Shown piece after piece: positions 54,304 to 63,544 of a stretch of 64,000 nt of DNA (within the stretch, counting starts at the first letter, position 1; every line of letters starts with the position of its first letter). Source of the DNA: Fodinibius salicampi (GTDB lineage: Bacteria; Bacteroidota; Rhodothermia; Balneolales; Balneolaceae); assembly GCF_039545095.1 (NCBI RefSeq), contig NZ_BAABRS010000003.1, positions 310,001 to 374,000 of the forward strand, written 5' to 3'. The translations under genes and the position numbers were made by a program. The notes under the pieces were generated by a model. It was not told the DNA's origin and did not search any database. It saw nothing but the letters and a program-made list of their open reading frames with translations.

Positions 54304-54333
54304 TGCAACAACTTTCAATCGATAAGAGAAAAG

Positions 54334-54366
54334 AAAAAGCCCGGCTAAATTGATCCGGGCTTTTTT
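54334..54366. terminator. Bidirectional terminator
   Basis: AAAAAGCCCGG (54334-54344) pairs with CCGGGCTTTTTT (54355-54366) around a 10-base loop. A-rich on one side and T-rich on the other, it can serve both the membrane-protein gene and the convergent hydrolase gene. Confidence 0.9.
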
Positions 54367-54378
54367 ATTTTTACAGGC

Positions 54379-55221
54379 TTACTTCAAATTTTCCTCAAAG
54401 AACGATACTGTTTTTTGCCAGGCATCCTTAGCAGCCTCTTCCTGGTACCGTGTTCCCGAAGGATTCGCAAATGCATGCCCCGCTCCATCATAAATATGGA
54501 TAGAATTGGACACATCTACTTCATTTAATGCTGATTCAAAGGCTTTTACTTCTTTGGGAGGAATTCCCTGATCTTCGGCGCCAAATATTCCAAGAACCGG
54601 CATCTGAAGCTCGGCAAGCTGCTCGGTATCGGTCACCAGACGCCCGTAATAGATAACGGTTGCATCAATTTTATCGGGATGGGCCAGTGCCGTTTGCAGC
54701 GACCATGCCCCTCCAAAGCACCAACCAATAACTCCAATATTGCCGGCATTTTGCTCTTTCGTTAAATAATTGTAGGCCTGGGTCAAGTTATCAATTGCTT
54801 CCTCATCATTCACCGAACCCGCATAGCTCCCGGCGCTGTCGGGGGATTCCGCTACCTTGCCTTTATAAAGATCCACTGCCAGAACGGTGTATCCTTCTCC
54901 CGCCAGTTTATCTGTCATATTGCGAATATTATCATTGAGTCCCCACCATTCGTGAATAACAATGATACCGGGCGTATTTTCATCCGCATTGTCGGCCTTT
55001 GCCAGGTAACCGGTGATCTCAGTACCGTTAACCGTAGCATAGTTCACTTCTTCTCCGGATACTTCACCCGACTGGGCTAAATCCGATGAGGCATTCTCAA
55101 CCGGACGATCGCCTTCATGCTCCATTGACATCCGGTCTAAGAAATCCTCTTTTTCTCCGCTGCAGGCCGCTATAAATAGTCCCAGAACAAAAATCCATCC
55201 AGTCTTTATTACTTTATCCAT
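54379..55221 (-). CDS. Dienelactone-hydrolase-family lipoprotein
   Basis: 280 residues with lipobox FIAAC (Cys20), so it is exported and lipid-anchored. The alpha/beta hydrolase core has IIVIHEWWGLNDNI (Glu91 region), GVIGWCFGGAWSLQ with nucleophile C168, GAEDQGIP with D217, and DGAGHAF with H249, a complete Cys-Asp-His triad of dienelactone hydrolase type. A 50-residue polar linker separates the anchor from the core. It may act on lactones or esters outside the cytoplasm, which could suit the PQQ dehydrogenase encoded 100 bases upstream, whose products may be lactones. Co-oriented with that gene. Confidence 0.9.
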   Translation of the reverse strand: MDKVIKTGWIFVLGLFIAACSGEKEDFLDRMSMEHEGDRPVENASSDLAQSGEVSGEEVNYATVNGTEITGYLAKADNADENTPGIIVIHEWWGLNDNIRNMTDKLAGEGYTVLAVDLYKGKVAESPDSAGSYAGSVNDEEAIDNLTQAYNYLTKEQNAGNIGVIGWCFGGAWSLQTALAHPDKIDATVIYYGRLVTDTEQLAELQMPVLGIFGAEDQGIPPKEVKAFESALNEVDVSNSIHIYDGAGHAFANPSGTRYQEEAAKDAWQKTVSFFEENLK

Positions 55222-55323
55222 TTTTTATCCCTCTTATTTATTTTATTATTTCTAATATGATGTGATGCACAGACTTACATAACCGAAATGCTGAGAAATC
55301 CGTTTAGCATCTGTTATATTTTT

Positions 55324-57525
55324 TTAAAGCATTGAATCGGGAAGTACAAAAGCCACATATTCATCTCCCGAAGTCGCTCCCAGCTTACCGCCACCACAGG
55401 CAATCACCAGGTACTGTTTCCCGTCAATCTCATACACGCTGGGCGTTGCAAAACCCGCTGCCGGGAGGTCGTGCTCCCACAGCAGTTCACCGGTTTGTTT
55501 ATCAAAGGCACGTATCTTTTCATCCAGGGTAGCCGCAATAAAAACAAGTCCGCCGGCCGTAACCACCGGTCCCCCGTAGTTTTCAGTCCCCGTCGGAGCA
55601 ATCCCTCTTTCACGCAGGTCGGGATATTCTCCCAGTGGAATACCCCATTCATGTTCCCCGGTATTCAGATTAATGGCATTGAGCGTTCCCCACGGCGGAC
55701 TGTTGGCCGGATAGCCTTCGGGCCTCCGGAATTTCTTATAGCCAGCCATCACATAAGGAGACGAATTTTCCTCATCCGTAACCTCTTCTTTATCCGAGAC
55801 TTCCTCCACCTGGTAAAACTCATCCCCAATAATAAAATTAATAATAGCTTTCTTTTTTGACTCGGAAAGATGGGCAAACCCGGGCATCATCCGTCGTCCG
55901 CTTTCAATCAAATCAAAAAGTTCCTCGGGACTATACCGCTCTTCAACATCAACCAGCGATGGATTATTCCCGCCGCCCTCTCTGTCCGGACCGTGGCATG
56001 ACATACAATTCGTCATATAGGCCTTTTCGCCGGCTAAAAAGGACGATTTTTGCCCGGAATAGGAGGTAGTATCCCCATACTGATCTGTCGGGACCATCGT
56101 CATAATCCAGGGCACCTCGTTGCTATTAACGTATAAAACGCCCGTTTCCGGATCAAAAGCGCTGCCGCCCCACTCGGCCCCGCCGTCAAAGCCCGGGAAC
56201 ATCAGGGTTCCCCGCAAGGAGGGAGGCGCAAACATGTGATCGCTATTCAGGCTTAGGAGCTGCTTTTTAAGCTCGGCCTGCACCTCCTGCGATACATATG
56301 GGTTGATATCCGTAGTGTCCATGTGCTGCCGGACAAACGGTTCCGGCTTTGTCGGCATGGGTTGCGTTGGCCATACCTCTTCTCCATCCAGGTTACTGTT
56401 GGTTGGTACCTCAACTTCTTCAACTGGGAATAAGGGTTCTCCGGTCTCACGATCAAACAAAAAGAGAAACCCGCTTTTGGTCGTCTGCGCCACCGCATCG
56501 ATCTCCTCTCCCTCGTGCGTAACCGTTACCAGGGCCGGCGGCGAGGGCAGATCGCGATCCCACAAATCGTGATGAATAGTCTGATAATGCCAGACTCGAT
56601 CACCCGTGGCCGCATCCAGCGCTAAAAGGGTATTAGCAAATAAATTCTTTCCTTTTCGATCACCACCGTAAAAATCGGGGGAGGCCGATCCCGTCGGGAT
56701 ATACACTATTCCGCGCTCGTTATCCACCGACATGCCGGCCCAGCTGTTGGCTCCACCAATCCGCTTCCAGGCATCGGGATCGTCCCAGCTTTCATATCCG
56801 AATTCACCGGGCCGGGGAATCGTATGAAAAGTCCAGGCCAGCTCCCCTGTGCGCACATTAAAAGCACGGATACCACCCGGGGCTGCATTGTCGCCTTCCG
56901 AGACCCTGGAGCCGATGATAATCAGATCCTCAAAAATTACGCCGGGGGAGGTCGCCGTAACGGAAAGATCCTCAGCCCGCTCACCCAATCCCTGTTTTAA
57001 GCTTGCCTTCCCCTTATCTCCAAAACTTTCTACCAGGGTCCCAGTTTTAGCATCAAGCGCATAAAGTTCGGGTCCGGCTGTAAATAAAATTCGCTGATCT
57101 TCCCCATCCTCCCAATAGGTCACGCCCCGGTTTACATTGAGCCAGTGGACAATATCCGTTGAATCAGGGAAAGGATTGAAGACCCACTGCTCCTCTCCCG
57201 TTGCAGCATCCAGGGCAAAAACTTTCAAGCCTGGAGAAGTGGCATAGAGCGTTTGATCAATGACAATGGCGTTCGCCTGGATTTGGGAATTTTTAGCCGT
57301 ATCGGCATCCTCAGTTGAGTAGCTCCAGATTTGTTGAAGCTGATCCACATTAGTGGTATCGACCTGATCGAGTGACGAATAGCGAATGGAAGCGGCATCC
57401 CCGCCGCGAACCTCCCAGCTCTGATATGTTCTATCCATTTCCGACGAACAACTCAAGCAGAAGATCAATAATCCCAAACAAATGATGTTCGTTGTTTTAA
57501 AACTACCCCATTTTCCTTGTCCCAT
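55324..57525 (-). CDS. PQQ-dependent dehydrogenase with cytochrome c domain
   Basis: 733 residues. Lipobox CLSC (Cys26) gives a lipid anchor. An eight-bladed quinoprotein propeller is supported by LQQIWSYSTEDAD, ALDAATGEEQWVF, VYIPTGSASPDF, LLALDAATGDRVWHYQT and HDLWDRDLPSPPALV. An inserted mono-heme cytochrome c has CMSCHG near 505-510 and GRRMMPGFAHL with the likely Met ligand. The propeller then resumes (GTLNAINLNTGEHEWGIPLGEYPDL) to the end. It resembles quinoprotein glucose or alcohol dehydrogenases; the substrate is unknown. No PQQ synthesis genes are in the window. Confidence 0.9.
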   Translation of the reverse strand: MGQGKWGSFKTTNIICLGLLIFCLSCSSEMDRTYQSWEVRGGDAASIRYSSLDQVDTTNVDQLQQIWSYSTEDADTAKNSQIQANAIVIDQTLYATSPGLKVFALDAATGEEQWVFNPFPDSTDIVHWLNVNRGVTYWEDGEDQRILFTAGPELYALDAKTGTLVESFGDKGKASLKQGLGERAEDLSVTATSPGVIFEDLIIIGSRVSEGDNAAPGGIRAFNVRTGELAWTFHTIPRPGEFGYESWDDPDAWKRIGGANSWAGMSVDNERGIVYIPTGSASPDFYGGDRKGKNLFANTLLALDAATGDRVWHYQTIHHDLWDRDLPSPPALVTVTHEGEEIDAVAQTTKSGFLFLFDRETGEPLFPVEEVEVPTNSNLDGEEVWPTQPMPTKPEPFVRQHMDTTDINPYVSQEVQAELKKQLLSLNSDHMFAPPSLRGTLMFPGFDGGAEWGGSAFDPETGVLYVNSNEVPWIMTMVPTDQYGDTTSYSGQKSSFLAGEKAYMTNCMSCHGPDREGGGNNPSLVDVEERYSPEELFDLIESGRRMMPGFAHLSESKKKAIINFIIGDEFYQVEEVSDKEEVTDEENSSPYVMAGYKKFRRPEGYPANSPPWGTLNAINLNTGEHEWGIPLGEYPDLRERGIAPTGTENYGGPVVTAGGLVFIAATLDEKIRAFDKQTGELLWEHDLPAAGFATPSVYEIDGKQYLVIACGGGKLGATSGDEYVAFVLPDSML

Positions 57526-57626
57526 ACTTTAACTTATATCCCTAAGGTTAAACAAATAAACCGATTATTTGCCACTCCCATCAGCAATAACATACATATC
57601 CATTCAGAAACTATCAGCAATAAAAA

Positions 57627-57671
57627 AGCGGGCACGGAAATTAGTGTTTGACCACCAGCTCCATGCCCGCT
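57627..57671 (-). terminator. Terminator after the aldose dehydrogenase-type gene
   Basis: AGCGGGCA (57627-57634) pairs with TGCCCGCT (57664-57671) around a 29-base loop. On the minus strand the stem is followed by TTTTTTATT. It lies between the two PQQ-type genes, so they are probably separate transcripts. Confidence 0.7.
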
Positions 57672-57699
57672 CTTTAAAAATAAGAATTAGTTCCAGCGG

Positions 57700-58845
57700 C
57701 TATTCCTCTTCGCGTACAATACGCTGGATGCCCTTTCCTTCCGTTGCAACATAAATATGACCGTCAGGCGCCTGCTCTACATCCCGAACGCGGCCAATAT
57801 CCTCAAAGATGATCTCCTCTTCTATTATGCTGCCATCGTTAATTTTGCACCATACCAGGTAGTTGAACTTCAGCGAACCCACCAACAGATCGCCCTGCCA
57901 GTTGGGATATACGTCGCTGGTAACAAAAGCCATGCCCGAAGGCGCAATGGAAGGATCCCAATACCATTCGGGCTGTTCCATTCCGGCTTTGGCGGTATCT
58001 TCAGTAAAAGAAGTACCGTCGTAGTTGATGCCAAAGCTGATCTCCGGCCATCCATAGTTGTTACCCGGCTCAATGATATTCACTTCGTCGCCGCCGCGCG
58101 GACCGTGCTCGTGAACCCATATTTGTCCCGTTTCGGAATTAAAATCCATACCCTGCGGATTTCGATGCCCATACGAATAAATTCCTTCCTTGGCATTTTC
58201 CTCGCCTACAAACGGATTACCTTCCGGAATAGAGCCGTCATCATTCAGGCGATAGATTTTTCCGCCGTCCCGCGTAATATCCTGCGGATTTTCATCGCGG
58301 TTGCCTCGGTCCCCGATACTAAAGTAAAGGTACCCTTCATCATCAAATTTAATACGGCTTCCGAAATGCTGTCCCCGGTCGGTATTGGGCACGGCTTTAT
58401 ACAACACCTCGTTTTCGACCAATCCGGTACGGTCGTCATTTAGTTGGGCACGCATCAATGCGGTATTAGCGCCCTCACCTTCGCCTTCCACGCTGGAATA
58501 GGTAATATAAACCCAACCGGTTTCCTCATAATTCGGATGCAGTTCGATATCCAGCAAACCACCCTGACTGTTCGCCCACACTTCCGGCACGCCGTCGAGA
58601 GGCTCGGAGCGCTGACCATCACTAACCAGGTACAACTCGCCATCCCGATTAGTTACCAGCATATCTCCATCGGGCAGCCAGGCCATGCCCCAGGGAAGCG
58701 GAATATCGTCGCCGCTGATCACCGTTTCTGTGGTATATTCTGGGCTGACAGGCTCTTCAGCCTCCGTATTTTCATTCATCTCTGAACCGTTGCTGCATCC
58801 CACAAACAGCACGAGTAAAAAGTATATTGCTAATGATTTATCCAT
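57700..58845 (-). CDS. PQQ-dependent aldose sugar dehydrogenase-type lipoprotein (YliI/Asd family)
   Basis: 381 residues. Lipobox LFVGC (Cys17). The six-bladed glucose/sorbosone dehydrogenase propeller is recognised from LPWGMAWLPDGDMLVTNRDG, GLLDIELHPNYEETG, QHFGSRIKFDDEGYLYFSIGDRG, YSYGHRNPQGMDF with the catalytic-type His region, VHEHGPRGGDEVNI and NYGWPEISFG. It probably oxidises aldoses in the periplasm or at the outer membrane. PQQ as cofactor is inferred from the family. It lies upstream of the large quinoprotein gene and has its own terminator. Confidence 0.9.
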   Translation of the reverse strand: MDKSLAIYFLLVLFVGCSNGSEMNENTEAEEPVSPEYTTETVISGDDIPLPWGMAWLPDGDMLVTNRDGELYLVSDGQRSEPLDGVPEVWANSQGGLLDIELHPNYEETGWVYITYSSVEGEGEGANTALMRAQLNDDRTGLVENEVLYKAVPNTDRGQHFGSRIKFDDEGYLYFSIGDRGNRDENPQDITRDGGKIYRLNDDGSIPEGNPFVGEENAKEGIYSYGHRNPQGMDFNSETGQIWVHEHGPRGGDEVNIIEPGNNYGWPEISFGINYDGTSFTEDTAKAGMEQPEWYWDPSIAPSGMAFVTSDVYPNWQGDLLVGSLKFNYLVWCKINDGSIIEEEIIFEDIGRVRDVEQAPDGHIYVATEGKGIQRIVREEE

Positions 58846-59095
58846 AGTTATTATTCCTTACAAATGACCATTTAAATTTAAAGTTTTTGATTGAGCCGAT
58901 ATAATGCACTTTTTTTTGTAGGGATACCAATTTTTGAACGCTTTTTTACACTTTGATTCTCTTTTGTCGAATATTCTGCTGTTATTCGTCTAACAGACTT
59001 TGTATATTAAGCGCTTTGAAATGGCAGGTGGGTATTTCCAAGATCTGGCTTCCACCCAGATATTAAAAAACGCCTGTCTCATACAACTGTTTCTT

Positions 59096-59169
59096 GCGCC
59101 CGTAGCTCAACTGGATAGAGCGTCTGACTTCGGATCAGAAGGCTGAGGGTTCGAATCCTTCCGGGCGTA
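59096..59169 (+). tRNA. tRNA-Arg (anticodon TCG)
   Basis: 74 bases fold as a cloverleaf: acceptor GCGCCCG/CGGGCGT (G1-T72 wobble), D stem GCTC/GAGC, anticodon stem TCTGA/TCAGA with loop CTTCGGA (anticodon TCG), variable AGGCT, T arm GAGGG-TTCGAAT-CCTTC, discriminator A. No CCA is encoded. It reads CGA and other CGN codons. It sits alone on the plus strand. Confidence 0.93.
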
Positions 59170-59603
59170 CATCTATCCGTCATTTTCGCCGGACATATTA
59201 TATTTTATTTCCTTTCTATTTTGAATAGAATTGAGCTGGTGATATAAATACTACTACATTAATGACTGTTTAGATTATTTCACGCAGATTTTACCAAAGA
59301 GTCGGACAAAGCTGGCCTTTATGGCGGACTTGAGTTTAGCCAGATTTTTTGGTGATAAATAATGCATAATGCTGCCCTAATGTATGAATTCAATTAACTG
59401 CTGCTTAAATGTGTTCACACAGTTAATTTTATTATATCGATCTATCAATCAGGCCAAATAAATTAAATATTTCATTGGGACGTTTTCACTCTTTTTTTAT
59501 CTCCTAAATGCTGATAGATTATAGGACAGCAAATGAACTACTCCCTTAGAGGTGCATTACCACTATTATCTGTTTAAAATTCAGTTCACAATCATCGAAA
59601 ATA
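59170..59603. other. Gene-free stretch downstream of tRNA-Arg
   Basis: About 430 AT-rich bases between tRNA-Arg and the serine hydrolase gene. I looked for a repeat of the tRNA 3' end, integrase remnants and hairpins and saw none that stands out. It should contain the serine hydrolase promoter. Confidence 0.5.
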
Positions 59604-60566
59604 ATGAAACAAGCAAAATTGGTTGTAATTCTGATTCTCCCATTGCTGGTTTGGGGATGGGCTGCATGTGGCCAGCAAGCACAGCAAAGTAATGGATTTA
59701 GCTCTTTTCAGAATAAGAATGATCTGCCCGTTGTACTGCCTGACAGCTCCATAAAGCCGTTGCGGAATCTGGTCAATTCCAAACTTGAGAGCCAACTCCA
59801 AAAAACGATTACTGCCAATAAAAAATGGAAACGGCTTGTCAGCCAGAAAAAGATGGCTATCGGCTTAGTTGATCTGCAGGATGTGTACAACATTAAATTT
59901 GCCCGCATTAACGGCAACCACATGATGTATGCCGCTAGTCTTCCCAAAATTTCCATTCTGCTGGCTACTATGGATGCCTTTGAAAAAGGGGAAATGGAGG
60001 AAACCGACGAGATATATGCAGATTTGAATGCCATGATCAGCAAATCAGATAACCTGGCATCGACCCGGATGATCGACCGACTGAGCTTTAAAAAGATAGA
60101 ATCCGTGATGACCGATCCACAATACGAGTTTTACGATGAAGATTTCGGAGGAGGCCTGTGGGTGGGCAAGCGCTACGCCAGTGCTGGCCAGCGGTACCCA
60201 GAACCAATCAAGGGGCTGAGCCACGCTGCCACCGCTTCCCAAGTCAGCCGTTTCTATTACCTGATGGCAACCGGTCGTCTGGTCAACCCAGAGCGCTCAC
60301 GGCAGATGCTCGAGATTATGGATAATCCTGCGTTGCATCATAAATTTGTAAATATACTAGAAAAAAAAGCCCCCAAAGCGCGGCTCTTCCGCAAATCGGG
60401 GAGCTGGCGGACTTACCACTCCGATTCTATTTTAGTGTGGGGACCGTCCCGGCGCTATATCCTGGTAGCCATAGTTGATGACCCAAACGGTGAAAAGATC
60501 ATTCGCCAGCTAGTTGAACCCGTGGAAGGGGTGCTAAATGATTATATAAAATCACGGAATAATTAG
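59604..60566 (+). CDS. Class-A-beta-lactamase-like serine hydrolase lipoprotein
   Basis: 320 residues. An N-terminal hydrophobic stretch ends WAAC (Cys22), a lipobox. The active-site set of class A serine enzymes is complete: SLPK (S112, K115), SDN (S148-N150) and KSG (K264-G266). Between them is a domain of about 110 residues. The sequence around these motifs is not that of a classic resistance enzyme, so a peptidase, esterase or cell-wall role is at least as likely. The transporter-HEAT gene starts about 30-40 bases downstream on the same strand, so both are probably co-transcribed. Confidence 0.85.
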   Translation: MKQAKLVVILILPLLVWGWAACGQQAQQSNGFSSFQNKNDLPVVLPDSSIKPLRNLVNSKLESQLQKTITANKKWKRLVSQKKMAIGLVDLQDVYNIKFARINGNHMMYAASLPKISILLATMDAFEKGEMEETDEIYADLNAMISKSDNLASTRMIDRLSFKKIESVMTDPQYEFYDEDFGGGLWVGKRYASAGQRYPEPIKGLSHAATASQVSRFYYLMATGRLVNPERSRQMLEIMDNPALHHKFVNILEKKAPKARLFRKSGSWRTYHSDSILVWGPSRRYILVAIVDDPNGEKIIRQLVEPVEGVLNDYIKSRNN

Positions 60567-60608
60567 ATTATCCTCGCCTACTACTTCAAAAATTGATTGG
60601 AGACAACG

Positions 60609-63437
60609 TTGATCAAAAAACTGCTTCGGAATTTGTTTGATATCCGTGAGGGAGAGTACCGGACGGCCTTTCTCATGCAGCTTAATATCTTCCTGTTAAT
60701 TTCCACTCTGCTGATTGTCAAGCCAGCTGTTAATGCACTGTTTCTTTCAAAATTTGGGGCAGAGCGGTTGCCGGAAGCGTTTATCTTGGTGGCTGTTGCA
60801 GCCCTTCTGATTTCAACCCTTTATGCGCGACTACTGGACCGGTTGTCCCTCAATAAAATTATTGAGGGAACGCTTGTTATCTCCTTTGTCGCTCTGGTGA
60901 GTTTTGTAATTCTCCTTCAGTTGAATGTTCCCGACGGTTTGATTCTGTACCTGTTTTACGTTTGGACAGCCATTTTTGCGGTACTGGCCGGTTCACAATT
61001 CTGGGTGCTTGCCAATCTTGTCTATAATGTACGGGAAGCCAAAAGATTGTTTGGTTTTATCGGCTCCGGTGCCATTGCAGGTGGAATTTTCGGGGGATAC
61101 CTAACTTCGGTGCTGGCCCCGGTAATCGGCAGCGAAAATGTGCTTTTTTTAGGTGCCTCACTGCTGTTGATCTGTATTCCGGTTAGCCGGACTATCTGGA
61201 CCGAGAATGTCAGTCACTTATCACTGTACCGACGCAAAAAACGATTCCAGGGCATCGGGGAGCATCCTATCAGAACCATTATAAACTCTCGGCACCTGAC
61301 TTATCTGGCATGTATTATCGGTATTAGCGTAATTGTAGCAAAGCTGGTTGATTTTCAATTCAACGACATGGCACACCGGGCCATCACCGATCCCGACGAG
61401 CTGGCGGCATTCTTGGGATTCTGGTTTTCCAATCTGAATTTACTATCACTTTTTGTCCAGCTTTTCTTTACTGCGAGGGTGGTTGGTACGCTCGGGATAG
61501 GTATCTCCCTGCTGTTCCTGCCACTCGGAATTTTGCTCGGAGCAACAACACTCCTCATCTTTCCTGAACTATGGGCAGCTGTACTGTTAAAAACGGCCGA
61601 CGGCAGCCTCAAACAATCGATTAATAAATCTGCCACAGAACTGCTAGCTCTTCCTATTCCCCAGGACATCAAGAATAAGACCAAAACATTTATTGACGTC
61701 GTAATAGACAGCACGGCAACCGGGGTGGCAGGGGTGCTCTTAATATTTATCGTAAATGCTATCGACTTCTATTCGTGGGTAATTAGCCTGAGCATTATAC
61801 TGCTGATCGGAGTGTGGATCTATCTGGCTTACAAAGTCAGAATTGAATATTTGAGATCGTTCAAATTACAGGTACAAAATGTATCTAATGAGCAAGATAT
61901 ATCCCAAATAACAGATCCCGATTCTATTTTACAGGGTATTGAAGACGTGCTGAAGGCCGGCTCAGAAAAACAAATTTTGTATATCCTGAGCAAAGTTCAG
62001 AATATACAAAGTGATTCCCTCGCGGACCATATTTATCCACTCTTGGAGCATGATTCTCCACAAGTGCGGGCAGAGGCAATAAGAACGCTTTACTTTTTGG
62101 GAAGCCAGCACATGGTCGAAAAGATCAGACCTCTGATATACGACCCTTCGTATGAAGTCAAAATGGCCGCTTTTGAGTACCTTTTTGAATATTCATCGGA
62201 AGAAACTATAGTTATACTGGACCGCTATTTGGATCACAATAATCTTGAAATATCGGATGCCGCACTGGCAAGCCTGGCGCTTGAAACCCGAAATAATCCA
62301 ACATTGAAAAACATCTACAAGCTGGAGCAACGGATTGACGAGCGACTGGGTGCATTGGAGCTTTCGTCAGATTCAGATGCATCCCTTTCAAAGGGAGCCA
62401 AACTTCGACTGCTGGATATCGTTAGTAATGCGGGCATCTCGGATTATTATTCATACATAGAAACAATGTTGGCACATGAGGACCCAGAGGTAAAGCGGAA
62501 AGCAATCCTGAGCGCCGGTAGAACACTCAATCCCGATTTTATCGATCCCCTGATCTCATTCCTGGCAGATAAAAAGTATCTCGATACCGCCCGAAAAGCA
62601 CTCATCAACTATAACACGCCGGCTATAGACCCTTTTATCTCTGCAATTAAAAACCGGGCCTACCCAATCAGAGCGCTGCGGAATCTGCCCTCTGTAATCG
62701 AAAAGTTTGATTCCCAGCAGGCAGTAGTGGCCCTTTTCGATCTCCTTGATGACCAAGACCAGAAGCTGCGTGTGAAATCAGTTCGTGCACTGAACAATAT
62801 GAAAACCTCACATCCCGAACTCGTTTTCAACAGCAAGGAAATTGCTCGCCACCTTCTGCAGCAAGGGAAGCTCTACCTAGAAACGCTCTCAGCTATGTAT
62901 GCCCAGATTATCGTTAACTACCGTAGAAGCCAGAAAGAAGGATTACCAGAACAAGAGGATGGGCAGAAAAGAGCACGGCGAGAGCTGATCGATCTGCTGG
63001 AAAAAAGGCTGGATATGGATCTGGAATTAATTTTCGGGCTTCTGGAGTTGAAGTATCCCGCTGAGGAGGTTAACCTGATTTACAATGGCGTCCGCAGCAA
63101 CAAACCCGAGCAGCAGAACAACGCCATCGAGTTTTTGGATAACCTGCTGGAACCCGACCTGAAACGTGTATTGATTCCCGTAGTTGAAATGACCGTGCTG
63201 GATTCGGTTTCCGAAGAGGTATTGCGCTCGCACAGACTTAAAATTCCCAGTGAAAAAGAGTGCTTCGAGATGCTGCTGGAGGAAGGAGATCTCCAAATAA
63301 AGCTAGCGGTACTAAAATTGATATCCGAGCTGGAGGATAAAAAGTATCTCACTATTGTAAAATCCTATTCAAAAAACAACAATACCCAAGTACGCCAGAT
63401 TGCGAATAAGGCACTCAGCAAAATACTTGAAAGGTAG
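60609..63437 (+). CDS. ADP/ATP-carrier-like membrane transporter fused to HEAT repeats
   Basis: 942 residues from the TTG at 60609, which has GGAGA about 5 bases upstream; a TTG at 60597 would add four residues. The first half (about 1-420) has some 11-12 hydrophobic segments and resembles the NTT/ADP-ATP-carrier-like part of MFS, with FGFIGSGAIAGGIFGGYL and LLKTADGSLKQSINKSATELLALP. The second half (about 435-942) is cytoplasmic-looking and made of HEAT/armadillo-type helical repeats (DSPQVRAEAIRTLYFLGSQ, DPEVKRKAILSAGRTLNP, DDQDQKLRVKSVRALNNM). The substrate is unknown. The HEAT part may bind a partner or regulate transport. Confidence 0.8.
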   Translation: MIKKLLRNLFDIREGEYRTAFLMQLNIFLLISTLLIVKPAVNALFLSKFGAERLPEAFILVAVAALLISTLYARLLDRLSLNKIIEGTLVISFVALVSFVILLQLNVPDGLILYLFYVWTAIFAVLAGSQFWVLANLVYNVREAKRLFGFIGSGAIAGGIFGGYLTSVLAPVIGSENVLFLGASLLLICIPVSRTIWTENVSHLSLYRRKKRFQGIGEHPIRTIINSRHLTYLACIIGISVIVAKLVDFQFNDMAHRAITDPDELAAFLGFWFSNLNLLSLFVQLFFTARVVGTLGIGISLLFLPLGILLGATTLLIFPELWAAVLLKTADGSLKQSINKSATELLALPIPQDIKNKTKTFIDVVIDSTATGVAGVLLIFIVNAIDFYSWVISLSIILLIGVWIYLAYKVRIEYLRSFKLQVQNVSNEQDISQITDPDSILQGIEDVLKAGSEKQILYILSKVQNIQSDSLADHIYPLLEHDSPQVRAEAIRTLYFLGSQHMVEKIRPLIYDPSYEVKMAAFEYLFEYSSEETIVILDRYLDHNNLEISDAALASLALETRNNPTLKNIYKLEQRIDERLGALELSSDSDASLSKGAKLRLLDIVSNAGISDYYSYIETMLAHEDPEVKRKAILSAGRTLNPDFIDPLISFLADKKYLDTARKALINYNTPAIDPFISAIKNRAYPIRALRNLPSVIEKFDSQQAVVALFDLLDDQDQKLRVKSVRALNNMKTSHPELVFNSKEIARHLLQQGKLYLETLSAMYAQIIVNYRRSQKEGLPEQEDGQKRARRELIDLLEKRLDMDLELIFGLLELKYPAEEVNLIYNGVRSNKPEQQNNAIEFLDNLLEPDLKRVLIPVVEMTVLDSVSEEVLRSHRLKIPSEKECFEMLLEEGDLQIKLAVLKLISELEDKKYLTIVKSYSKNNNTQVRQIANKALSKILER

Positions 63438-63544
63438 AACAATAGGATCTTTACCAAATGCTTAGCTATATAACAGGAACCTCTCCGACACTCAGTTCTT
63501 GTAGACAACTAGATTACACCGGACGCGGAAGGTACCAACAGGTA

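Noticed and set aside
59096-59603. Possible integration site at tRNA-Arg
   Set aside because: I found no repeat of the tRNA 3' end and no integrase or phage gene nearby.
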